A DNA stretch of 64,000 nt from Isoetes taiwanensis (Eukaryota; Streptophyta; Lycopodiopsida; Isoetales; Isoetaceae): contig JAJEKV010000051.1 in assembly GCA_021234155.1 (NCBI GenBank), forward strand, positions 10,190,105 through 10,254,104, read 5' to 3'. Shown here piece after piece: positions 54,988 to 64,000 of the stretch (position 1 is the stretch's first letter; every line of letters begins with the position of its first letter). The notes below the pieces were generated by a model. That model worked only from the letters and a program-made list of their open reading frames with translations. It did no database searches and had not been told where the DNA came from. A program made the translations under genes and the position numbers.

Positions 54988-57500
54988 ATGGAAGGTCCGG
55001 TGGCGTCCGAGTTACCAAACATCTATAAGCTTTCCAGACAGATTAAGCGTCATGAACAATCACTTTACAATGCGCTTCGTTCTATTTATGAAGACGCCGG
55101 ATTCGTGGAGGAAGTCAGAGCTCTGCGGCCACAATTGCCTTTGATTGCCAATCTTCGGTGTGGCCTTTGGTACTCTCGTAACTTTGACGATGTCTGCTAC
55201 TTTAAGTCAACAGACGGACATACTGGAAATTGGTCGTTCAGTTCCACACGTCTTAACATGCACGTAGCCCTTATGGCAGGTGAAGTGACCCACTTGATTA
55301 ATATGATTGTGGTCCTTAATTTCCTGGGTTTCTGGCATTAATTGTTGGAACCTGAGTGTGGCTACTATGCGATAATTGTTAAATATTTTGGAAGTTTAGG
55401 ACAGGCAAGAACAGGACTTCTTATCTGATATCATTAGTAAGCAAAGTTCATTTGGCTATCAATGCGCTTAAATCCTCACTTTAAGTTGAATATGCTTATT
55501 CATGTTGATTTTAGCAGGGGTGCAGCTACAAGGGGAGGATGTGTGATTGTTGATGCCACAAGGAAAGGGAAAAGATTTCCTGATAGCATGTCTAAGACCA
55601 TCCCAATATGGACATGTGTGATCAATAGGGCAATTAATACAAGTGTAAACATTGATACTTGGGACACATCTTTGCATTTGCCGTCTTGGGTTTCAGCAAC
55701 GGAGAAGTCTAACATAGAATCTCGTATTCCTGCATGGGTTGAGGTATTGAAGACTTCTGGAGCAGATTTAGCCTCTCTTGCTTCTGTCTTGAAGAAACCC
55801 TTACAACCGCTTTGGATATCTCAAAGATCATTAATATGGGTGAATGAAGTTACTGAAGTTTCTTTGTTGCCATTCACGCCCATTATATTGCTTTCGGCAT
55901 CTCAGCCACTTTTGCATCCCTTACTGATAAATGATGTCGACTTTAGTTGGTCTTACATACCTGGTGCCGCAGATGATGAAGAAAGTTGGGCTCGTGGCCT
56001 AACACCATCTTTGTTTTGGAATCACTGCTTTGATATCATCAATGCTGGGCCAGGGGCATGTAACAGGAAAGTTGCTGAATTTGTTGAACAAAACAGAGTG
56101 TATCATAACCTGCGTGGTGAAGCAGCTCAACAAACCATAATCACGGCTAACAAGAAATCTCAAATTGTCAATGAGATGGATGTTGCAGCTCCTGACCTTT
56201 CGTCTATGGACCATGTGAACAAAATGAATTACAATAGGGGAGCAGAACTAAAGGTTCTGAATGATAATACATGCAATCAACACACGAACAGGCTTCCTGA
56301 AAAAGTTTCGGCACTCAGCTGGATTGGCAGTTCTGGCATGGCAGTTGGCAATGGTAGTCTCTTTATTAATCTGGCATGTCATAGCTATAAAATAACATTG
56401 TATCTGTTTTCAATTTCAATTTTTCAATCCCATAAACCATGCTTGTGGCTAATTTTAACATGATGTTTTCTAGCACATGCTGTTCTTCTGTTGGATCAAG
56501 TTGACGCCATTATTGATTGTACAAGCACGTCTTTTTCTCCTGATCAGAAAGATTATATTTTGAGACTCCCAATAATGGTAGGAAATAGAATATTCGTTGT
56601 TTTGGTGCTGTCAGTACTGTTTTAATCAAAAGATGCATTGTTTTCCAGGATTCAAAATTCAAACAGTCTCTTTTGCAGACTTATTTAGTGGAAGCTATTG
56701 CATTTGCTAGGCAGAGGCTGCAACAAAGCCAGACAATACTATTTTGCTGTGACAGTGGTATTTATTTGTGTTTAAACTAGTAGAGGGGTAACTTTTTAAC
56801 TTTAGATATTTGATACTCCTTCTGGAACACTACTTGGGATGAATATGGAAGACATTGTTTCGCTGATATGTTATATATTCTTAGTGTATGAGTATTTAGC
56901 ATCGTTTGGATTTTTTGAACATGAATCTAGCAAAGTTGTGAACAAGGCCAGTCTAGTGAATGAATGGGCCTCAACATTAAAATCGGACATTCAAGAGTGT
57001 ATCCTATATATACCAGCGCCCCAGATTAACAATACAAAGTATAGCTTTATTTTAGAACTGTATTTATTATAACCATTAGGAGAGGTCAATATAGGCATTT
57101 TGTTTAAGGTAATGAACATGTATTTATTTTGCAGGAGAAGATGTAAGTGTTTGCCTTTGTCTTGCAGTATTGCTGCGTTGGTTCGATAGGAAAGGTACTA
57201 CATTCTGTCCCTCAGATATTTGCACGTTTACACTCCTGCCAGACTTCAATTCAAGTTCAATCGTTCTTGAACCTTTCTCTTCTTGTTCTTATTTGTCTTA
57301 TTCAATGCGCTTTTGTGTGTATAGGAAAATTTGACGATGGTGTGACAGGGCAGCTTAGTAAAATATCCAAGTCGGATGTTCGCCAGCGTCTTGTCTATGT
57401 GTGTAGCTTTGTTTCAAATGCAAGGCCATCAAGAAGCAACCTAAAACAGGTGTACAACTTCCTTCTCCACATGGATAGACAGGGTAAAACTATCTGCTAG
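54988..57500 (+). CDS. RIT1: tRNA A64-2'-O-ribosylphosphate transferase (initiator tRNA modification), intact six-exon gene
   Basis: The enzyme adds a 2'-O-ribosyl phosphate at A64 of initiator tRNA-Met, using PRPP, so that the tRNA is used for initiation and kept out of elongation; it acts in the cytoplasm and is known from fungi and plants. Exons are 54988-55279, 55526-56353, 56474-56577, 56649-56757, 57135-57194 and 57325-57500. All introns are GT-AG, and the exons sum to 1,569 nt, giving 522 residues, close to the usual length. Conserved blocks are LRCGLWYS, CYFKSTDGHTGNWSFSSTRL (residues about 70-90), GGCVIVDATRKGKRFPDSMS and KTIPIWTCVINR (about 105-135), PCN-like region AGPGACNRK, and the C-terminal phosphatase-like fold with ILFCCDSGEDVSVCLCLAVL and ARPSRSNLKQVYNFLL. 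The start is the first ATG of the conserved frame. No stop or frame change interrupts it. Confidence 0.95.
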
Positions 57501-58430
57501 AAATGCAGATACAATGGTTTCAACAATTTTTGTTTCCACTGGTCATTTGAAAATCAGGTAGATCAATGCATTTATATTGAAATTCATGTCCATAACTATC
57601 GCAAATATGAAAATGAGAATTGTAATTCATGATAACACCACTTTTCTATCTCTTCTCCTCAGAGCTGTAATGCTACTCCCACATTTCTTTTCCACTACCA
57701 TCTCCTCAGATCTTTATACATTTTTCCAAGTTCATCCTTAGCTCGAGGATACATGTTAGTATTGGTCAAAATTGGCTCCTGATTCGCAGCAACCTATGCC
57801 ATACCGTCATATATTGCTCCATCCCTATCCTGCCGTGCATCAACAGGGCCCAATCGAAACAGGTTCCAATCCAGAAAAACCCATAGATATATAGCATGGC
57901 GCCCCTCGCTGAAACAGCGCGGAGGATGATTTAAGCTGCTTATAAATTTGGATTCAGTATCGCGCCGTGCACGACAGCTGAGGCCCCAATTTGGCAATGG
58001 TTGAGGTTGAGGCAGCACGGAATCAGCCGCCTCATTCAGCCACACCAAAAATTCTGTTCACATGCCAACAGAAAACAGAATCAGCCCGTCGCCAATTTTG
58101 GCGAAAACAGAATCAATCAAAATTACAAATTCATACCGCCATATATTGGAAATGGCAAGCTGGATGCCATGTCAGCAAGAGTTGCTCAGTTGTTCTCAAG
58201 GTTCTGTTCTAGGTTAGACTTAGAATTGTTTTGATGGTGGGATGTTTGCGCCACTTATGCAGGAGATTAAGGTCGGCACCTCTTGATTTCCTCGGTGCTT
58301 GTATCTAGCTGCAATCTTCAATTCATAACAGTGGCTTTTCTGGTTTTCTTCATCTAGTGTTTCTCTATGCTTATTATGGTCTGATCCGTGAGTCAATTTT
58401 ATCTCTTTGTCTTTGAAGATTTAGATTCAC
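57501..58430. other. 3' flank of RIT1 and non-coding stretch
   Basis: The first part should hold the RIT1 3' untranslated region, though no single polyadenylation signal stands out. From 57780 to 58240 GC content rises and short frames appear on both strands without recognisable products. Confidence 0.4.
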
Positions 58431-58433
58431 ATC

Positions 58434-59020
58434 AATGGGAAAGATTGACACGCTAAGCCATGGGAATGCTTTCTATTGGTTCATTAAGGTAAGAGTCAAG
58501 CTTGAAGAGAAGGGTTTGTGGCAAATTGCCTCAGGGGATGAATCAAAACCATCAAAACCAGTACATGTGTCACAGAAGGCTCAGGCCTTCACATCTGCAC
58601 AAGTGCTGAAAGGCATGTCTCAAGACACAAAGGTAGGGAGTGAAGTTTATTCCGAGTCTGTGATAGACAGGCAATGCTGAAATGGCTCCAGAAAGACTCG
58701 GTGGCCTGAAACAGGATCATGAAGTATCTAGATGATACTATGATAGCTCAGGTTGAAGCTGCATCAAGTGCAAAAGAAGCATGGAAGCTGCTTAAACAAA
58801 AATATAAGAGAGAGCATTTTTTCTCAGCAGGCCAATCTGTATGCTATTGTTTTCACAACAAAGCTTAAAGATTGCGCATTGGCAGTGGAGTACATCTCCA
58901 AGATAAAATCTGCTACTCTTCAGTTGCATGGCATAGAGAAGGGATTGGATGATGACTTAATAATAATCTTAACATGTATAAATCTCATGGGCAAGAGATG
59001 CTTTAAGCATATTCGGAGTT
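58434..59020 (+). pseudogene. Copia-type gag fragment, decayed
   Basis: Readings MGKIDTLSHGNAFYWFIKVR, KLEEKGLWQIASGDESK and, in another frame, EAASSAKEAWKLLKQKYKR match the gag region of Ty1/copia elements (UBN2-type), where W...K...L...LW and AxxAWxxL are typical. Stops at 58678-58680 and about 58710, plus frame changes, inactivate it. No polymerase or LTR follows; repeat S begins inside its end at 58962. Confidence 0.68.
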
Positions 59021-59120
59021 GATGCTTGCTCCTAAATTCGCTACGTTTTTTCACGTTTTTCTGGAAGGAAAAAATAGGGGAAAAAAAAACCAAAGAAAAT
59101 AAAATCGAAAAAAAAATGCA
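58962..59120 (+). repeat. Dispersed repeat S, copy 2
   Basis: Second copy of the repeat at 50668-50806: ttaacatgtataaatctcat, gttgatgcttgc, ggaaaaaataggggaaaa and aataaaatcgaaaaaaa occur in order. It is followed, as in copy 1, by leader-like GC-richer sequence. Confidence 0.75.
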
Positions 59121-59620
59121 GCGTACTGCAGTGCAATGCTGAAGGGATTTAGCTTCGGAAGGATTTGCAGTGCTTTCGAACTTTGACCTCGCCAATGCAG
59201 GCGACTTGAGGCGAGGTGGGCTCTGTGTAAGATCCGGTGGAGGGGACCTTGGAAAAAACAAGGCCGTCGGAGCAATTTTTTCTGCCATTTTTTTCGTTCA
59301 CCATCTCGGCTACCTTCGGCCGCTTGGGCTGAGCACTAGCTTGGGAAGGAGCTAGTGCTCAGCCCTAGCTCGTTCCCAAATATGTCCCTTCTGCTGTTTA
59401 TCGCCGTTGTTGCATTTCCGCTGTACCTGCTCCCCTGCCTCTCCATCCTCTGTGCATTATCTGATCCAAATGCCTCGCAGATTACTCTTGAATGCTTGCT
59501 CGCCGATTTTCTTAGCACTGCCCTTGCCTCTTCGCTCATTGTCATCTCTTTTTCTGCAGATTTGTTCCAACAATGAATCCCAAATGCTCAAGAAACTAAC
59601 ATCTTGCTCATTCCGGCGCT
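59121..59620. other. Leader-like stretch with hydrophobic short frame
   Basis: A frame at 59380-59576 begins MSLLLFIAVVAFPLYLLPCL and is Leu-rich, like a signal peptide, but it has no continuation into a known protein. I treat it as unsupported. An inverted pair, gctgagcactagcttgggaag/ggagctagtgctcagccc, sits at 59328-59366. Confidence 0.3.
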
Positions 59621-59622
59621 AT

Positions 59623-59724
59623 TCTCGGACAAAAATTCTTCCTATCCTTATCCTGCAACTCTCCAAATGCAAATCTCGGACAAAAATTCTTCCTATCCTT
59701 ATCCTGCAACTCTCCAAATGCAAA
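59623..59724. repeat. Tandem repeat, 51-bp unit x 2
   Basis: The unit starting tctcggacaaaaattcttcc is present at 59623-59673 and 59674-59724 with at most one or two differences. Being a multiple of three, it leaves a 17-residue repeat in any open frame, but no gene is supported. Confidence 0.93.
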
Positions 59725-59729
59725 TCCGG

Positions 59730-60540
59730 TCCCTACTGCTGATTTCTTAAGAACCCAACTCGTTGAAACTGATCTCTGTTGAGATTTAGGCGAAACTTTT
59801 GGCATATCCTCGCTCAAACACCAAAATGTAGCCCCCGAATTCGAATTTTACAGGAGCCCAACTCAAATATAAGCCTGCTGCTCATCTTTTGGTGATTGTA
59901 GGAGAAATCCTCAATCTAAAGATTTGGAACACTACTGACAATATTAAACCGGAATTTCGGAATTTGAGTATATTAGAAAACAAAACATTTTATTATCTCA
60001 AACCATATTACCGCGTTTGCATTCATCTCTGTGGTACAACCAACTAAAGCCAGAGTGTTGTGTGGAGGGGACAATTTAACCAGTCAAACTTCCCACTTTG
60101 TATTTAGAGTTAATTTCCTTAAATGATTATTCTCAAATGCAATTTATATTAATGTAGACTTACTTATTACAAGTTTAAAGTCAGCAGTTTTGATGTTTAC
60201 TTCTCACATTTGTCTTTATACACATCTGGCTGCATTAGTATCAACACAAAAAAAGATTATTATCAATCAGAAGAACTAGTAAGTAAGTTATGTTAAACCA
60301 ATGTTAATATTAGCAGAACACCCATTAAATTTTGGCCATATAATGGTAATCTAGCCCCACATTATTGGCCTCCAAATGTTTATGGGATGGGACTTCCAAT
60401 ATTTACGGAGCACCTAGTAGGGCAACCAATAACTTTAGGCCCCCAAATAATTTTGGAGCTTCCAATACTAATGAAGGGTCTAATGCGCATTTCAGAGCAC
60501 TTGATGGTAACAATGTCAATAACAAATGTAGGTTCTAGCT
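59730..60540. other. Non-coding stretch, nothing recognised
   Basis: AT-rich, with no recognisable feature. Confidence 0.4.
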
Positions 60541-60546
60541 AGTTAA

Positions 60547-61515
60547 ATGATGGGCATCCCAATTTTTTATGGTTCAACAAGTTATGTTAATAACTTCAAA
60601 CATGTAAGTCTTAGGAGTTTAAAATTTCTTCTTCATCAGTTGGAAGATTGGCTCTCTGAGCATGGAGGTGCGGGCGCACATATCATGCATCACACAATCC
60701 GGCAACTCATATATGCTGACGATGTCAACCTCATGGCCTATACTCCAGAGGACATGCAACGTCACCTGGATGCTCTTGACACTTTTTGCCAATTCACATG
60801 CGCGAGTTAACTTGGCCAAAACTAGGTGTCTTTACTAGTTGCATCATCCCGTCGACCAAGGCTTCCCACATTCACTTACGGGGGCAAGAGGTAGAGGTGG
60901 CTCAGACCTACAAGTACTTGGGGATTGAGTTCTCAACTACCACCCATTGGGATCGCGGCTATCGGTTTCTTGGGTCACCTGCGGGTTGGAAAGCACTATA
61001 TGCCATGCGTAACAATAGCCACAAGGCGAGTTGTATGCACAGGGTCACCAATCACATTTGTTTCGCCTTGGTTGGCCGGCCCTTTTGTATGGGGCGAAGT
61101 GTGGGGTCCGGTGATATCCCTCAACACCGGAATGACCTCGGCGGTGCGTAAGGCCTTCTTGGCACGGGCCCCGGGGTGAAGTCCACGATTCGCACCGGAT
61201 CCTACTCGCGGAGACGGGCTTCTTACCCCTTCAATCGGCCGCATTGGAACGCCATATCGTTTACTTCCAAAGGTGGTCGCTATGGGCGATACCGCTTGCC
61301 CCCCGCCTTTGCTTTGCCCGCGGCAATGAGTCCCCAACGCTGAAATCCTGGCTGGAAAGACAAGCGTGCGATGGTTCTCACGGGGGTGTGCGGGGCAAGC
61401 AGTCGCGTCAGTGGGGACAAAGAAAGATCGCGAGGCACTAAAACTATACCTTGATGCTACTTTCCTTCCATGCAAGGCGTGGGATGCAGCACAACAAGAG
61501 AATGGACTTTTAGCG
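60547..61515 (+). pseudogene. LINE family L2x, reverse transcriptase fragment (copy 3)
   Basis: The YADD box of a non-LTR reverse transcriptase is visible in RQLIYADDVNLMA (about 60694-60735), followed by LDALDTFCQFTCA, TYKYLGIEFS, WKALYAMRNNSHKA, VWGPVISL and, across frame changes, LERHIVYFQRW and LKLYLDATFLPCKAWDAAQQ. The later part matches 48299-47800 on the minus strand. Stops and at least three frame changes are present. Palm motifs upstream of YADD are missing, so it is truncated. It runs directly into a GC-rich repeat array at about 61515. Confidence 0.85.
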
Positions 61516-61880
61516 GCGTGGGCTTCGCGGCGTGCGTGCGGCGTGGCGTCGCCAAATAACGTCACCATCACGGCGTCAATCGCGGCGTCAATGCGGCGTC
61601 ACGTCGCGGCGACGCCGTCGCATCACGGCGTATGGTCGGCGACGTCGACACGTATGGTCGCGGCGTCGACATTGTGGCGTCGCCCGGTGGACGGCAGTGT
61701 CACGCCGGGCGGGCGACGGGTGTCACGCCAGCGGACGGCAGGTGTCCGCCCCGGTCGCGTCGCATCGCGGCGTATGGTCGCGGCGTCGACAACATGTGGC
61801 GTAGCGGATCCGTCACGCCCGGTGGGCGCTTGCGCCCGGTGGGCGGCAGGTGTGATGTTCTGGCGTGGCGTCGCATGCGG
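61516..61880. repeat. GC-rich degenerate array of ggcgtc/gcgtcg
   Basis: Dense ggcgtc, gcggcgt, cgtatggtcg and gcggcgtcgac phrases fill the region, for instance cgcggcgtatggtcgcggcg twice at about 61654 and 61770. Arg/Ala-rich frames on both strands are by-products. Composition differs sharply from all surroundings except 14422-14760. Confidence 0.85.
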
Positions 61881-62070
61881 CGTCGTATATGTGGCGTATG
61901 TGGCGTATGTGTGTATATATGACCGCGTCGATGCGTATATGTGGCGTATATGACCGTCCATACGTATATGTGGCGTATATGACACGTCGGTATGTATATG
62001 TGGCGTATATGACACGTTAGATGCGTTATATGTGGCGTAGGTGGTGCATGTGGCGTATATTTTTTTATAC
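61881..62070. repeat. Tandem array of gtatatgtggcgtatatgac, about 30-bp units
   Basis: Units gtatatgtggcgtatatgac plus 9-11 variable bases (cgtccatac, acgtcggtat, acgttagatgc) repeat at about 61938, 61967 and 61997, with degenerate units on each side. It continues the GC-rich array on its left. Confidence 0.88.
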
Positions 62071-62400
62071 CGCGAAGTTTTGGTTTTAGGATTACAAATT
62101 CAATACACATGCGATTGATACACTGTCTGAAAAAAGACTCGGACCAACCTGCGGCTTCATTTAAGCATGTTGCTGCACATGCATCATCCGCGATAGATGT
62201 GCTACCGCATGAATTACCTCCTTCATCTAGACTTTGAGAAAAATGGTTTTTTTTGGGGCTTTGAGAGATTGCAAGAGCTGGAAAAATATTGTCTCGAACT
62301 ATATCAGCAAACCAAAGAAGCACATATGGATACGTCAATACAGGGGGAAGAAGGTTATGATTTAAAATCTCATCTTTGGGTATACAAGTAATTCTAATGG
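62071..62400. other. Non-coding or unrecognised stretch
   Basis: Short frames on both strands; none recognised. Confidence 0.35.
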
Positions 62401-62404
62401 CACT

Positions 62405-62683
62405 ATGGAAGTTGAAAGATCAACATCAAGGTTGGAATCAGCAGCAATGCTTGAACTTGCAACTTTACCTGCCAAACGTCAGGATGATTTTGTGATATAT
62501 GATGGTGGAGGAATTTGCGTTTCAATTGCACAAGTTCCATATGAAGCCGACCCCATTGATGAGGATTTTGAAAAGCCGAGGTACTATGTGGCTACACCTG
62601 TTGATGGCCTTGTTTGGAGATCCATACATGGAAAGTGGAATTGGAACATAGCTCACAGGCGCTATGCCGATGAGAGTATCTAA
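62405..62683 (+). CDS. Hypothetical 92-residue frame
   Basis: An open frame reading VERSTSRLESAAMLELATLP, FVIYDGGGICVSIAQVPYEA and LVWRSIHGKWNWNIAHRRYA. Composition is protein-like, but I do not recognise a family. It may be an exon of a captured or broken gene. The upstream frame 62197-62391 (ERLQELEKYCLELYQQTKEA) might belong to the same relic. Confidence 0.3.
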   Translation: MEVERSTSRLESAAMLELATLPAKRQDDFVIYDGGGICVSIAQVPYEADPIDEDFEKPRYYVATPVDGLVWRSIHGKWNWNIAHRRYADESI

Positions 62684-62689
62684 AGCTGC

Positions 62690-63300
62690 CAAATTATTAC
62701 CTTGGAAGTCTTCAAAGTAGAGCATGTCATGGTGCAAAGGAAAATGGGCTTCGACACGGAGCTTAGGGATCACAAAGCGGTTGAGCTTGCCCGACATTCT
62801 TTGGGGTCCTTTGGTGCGATTTTTAACGCCATGCTCGATTGTTTTAAACTTCATGACTCATGAACTTGTTCCGTTTGAGCGCCAAGATTTTTATGGGTTG
62901 TTCTTTGCATCGATTGTATGATCCGGCAGGTCACAACATCTGGCCAAAAAATCATGCGCTTTTTTTAAAAAATCTCTTAAGCTGTCTTTTTAATTTCTTC
63001 ATTATGGCCATTACGAGGTTGTGGAGGTTGTTGCCTTCTTGGACAAGTTTGTTCATCGAAAATCAAGAGAATTGTGGAGTTGGTTGAACTAAAATATTTT
63101 AATTGGTCATCTAGCAAAATGCTTTGGGAAGAAAATAAGTGTATTCTCTCTCGCAACATTCATTCTAGAACTTTCTACAACATTACGGAATTTTCTAGAA
63201 GGATTCCTTAGGCTCACCCAAGATTCTCTTATGTTTTAAAACTTTTTAAAACTTTCTAGAACATTCTAGAACTTTTCATTATATGTGACATATGTGACAT
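62690..63300. other. Unrecognised stretch with short repeats at its end
   Basis: No protein is recognised. From 63165 to 63310 the phrases ctagaactttctacaaca, aaactttctagaacattcta and gtgacatatgtgacatatgt form short imperfect repeats that border the SNF2 relic. Confidence 0.4.
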
Positions 63301-63309
63301 ATGTGTCGT

Positions 63310-63890
63310 AGAAGGTCGCATGTTCGAAGGCACCATCTTCATTGTGCCCTTAAGCCCCGCACAAACACGTGAACTTTTAGTGTGAGCTTTTCTAATGGAT
63401 TGAGCTTCATCGAGAATAATTCTAAACCACCTAATGTTCGACGGTGTGCCCTTAGCACGGGGGCTGCTTCTTTTCATCCTCTTGGATGGCTTACGTTTAC
63501 GTAATTGAACAAATGGTTCCATATGTAGTAAGCACAATGTCGTGCTTACAAAGTTCAACACAATTTATTCTTCTCGATCTTCATGGTATATGTACCGCGA
63601 TAGCTTGGCGGATGGTGCTACTTTTTCCTTCAATTCATGTTCCCATTGTTTTAAAAGCGATTTAGGGCAAACAATCAAGGTGCTCTGCATTCTTCTACAT
63701 TGTATCTTTGGCGTTTTGGCGGTCTAGCCTTCAAAATCAAAGCAATTCTGAGAGATTGTCTTTCCAAATCCACGATAATTTGATAATTATAAACATATGA
63801 GTTCCCCGACAATGCATACCACGAGTTCAGATTTCTCCATCCAAGCAAGGGCAATGCGGCTATATTACATCCCAACCATGTCAATTCTTG
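63310..63890 (-). pseudogene. SNF2/HLTF-like (SMARCA3-type) ATPase fragment, decayed
   Basis: Minus-strand readings give ordered helicase motifs: IALAWMEKSEL before motif I, GFGKTIS (Walker A, 63751-63771), IALILKARPPKRQR, TLIVCPKSLLKQWEHELKEK (motif Ia region, 63643-63681 and beyond), SKRMKRSSPRAKG, RWFRIILDEAQSIRKAHT with the DEAQ box at 63400-63411 (motif II), and RWCL of motif III at 63327-63338. This family remodels chromatin or repairs DNA by translocating on duplex DNA. Each block lies in a different frame, so several indels plus stops inactivate it. The N-terminal part would lie beyond the right edge of the window, and the C-terminal lobe is absent. Confidence 0.85.
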
Positions 63891-64000
63891 GCTATAAAAT
63901 ATGAAATAATAATATATCTAGTCATACACGGTGCTTGAAGTTCTATTGTTATCGGGTCATTGTCTAGATTTGCTTCTTCATCTCCGCAATTGTATTCTAA
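63891..64000. other. Window edge, nothing recognised
   Basis: Possible continuation of the SNF2 relic or its introns on the minus strand; nothing can be shown. Confidence 0.3.

Noticed and set aside
59355-59576. Signal-peptide-like hydrophobic frame as a secreted protein
   Set aside because: It ends quickly without a recognisable mature part, and overlapping frames on the other strand are equally long.
61366-62338. Several Arg/Ala/Thr-rich frames of 90-212 residues on both strands
   Set aside because: They arise from the GC-rich ggcgtc array, which lacks stop codons in many frames; composition is repeat-driven.
62405-62683. N- or C-terminal part of the SNF2 relic
   Set aside because: It lies on the opposite strand and shows no SNF2 motif.

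Overview
This window reads as nuclear DNA from a land plant with a large, repeat-rich genome; a fern or another big-genome seed-free plant is my guess, not a demonstrated identification. The reasons are spliced genes with GT-AG introns, one intact gene of the plant/fungal RIT1 family, a Sec61-alpha gene relic, a piece of plastid rRNA-operon spacer (trnI exon 2, trnA exon 1 and trnA intron sequence) embedded in nuclear sequence, and many plant-type transposons: LINEs, Ty3 and copia fragments, Helitron ends and foldback elements.

Layout. 1-2.8 kb: non-coding, with small repeats. 2.8-9.8 kb: one decayed LINE (ORF1 with a degenerate zinc knuckle, then endonuclease and reverse transcriptase), interrupted between about 4.3 and 7.09 kb by inserted DNA that holds a near-perfect palindromic element. 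9.8-10.2 kb: three copies of a 124-bp tandem repeat. 10.5-14 kb: a broken protein-kinase-like locus followed by unrecognised coding-looking blocks ending in an acidic tail. 14.4-17.0 kb: a GC-rich block with four copies of a short palindrome, directly next to a 2.24-kb element with inverted arms of about 620 bp. 17-26 kb: mostly unrecognised DNA with a 1.0-kb TIR element, tandem duplications and a second palindromic element. 26.39-29.26 kb: a structurally complete but short LTR retrotransposon. 30-44 kb: copia remnant, a 355-bp tandem duplication, LINE tail, Helitron 3' end and a Ty3 gag-protease relic. 44.7-45.5 kb: Sec61-alpha pseudogene with introns. 46.3-46.8 kb: plastid-derived insert. 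47.3-48.3 kb: LINE tail. 49.8-50.6 kb: more Helitron 3' ends. 51.5-53.1 kb: a possible gene for an acidic protein. 53.5-54.1 kb: a complex foldback containing a perfect 80-bp palindrome. 54.99-57.50 kb: intact RIT1. 58.4-62.1 kb: copia gag relic, LINE reverse transcriptase relic and a GC-rich repeat array. 63.3-63.9 kb, minus strand: a decayed SNF2/HLTF-type ATPase.

The only gene I can show to be intact is RIT1: six exons join to 1,569 nt with one open frame of 522 codons plus stop. Everything else recognisable is a transposon or a broken host-gene copy. No set of genes here forms a pathway or an operon-like system. The most unusual structures are the families of long inverted repeats, especially the two palindromic elements whose arms match within each copy but differ between copies.
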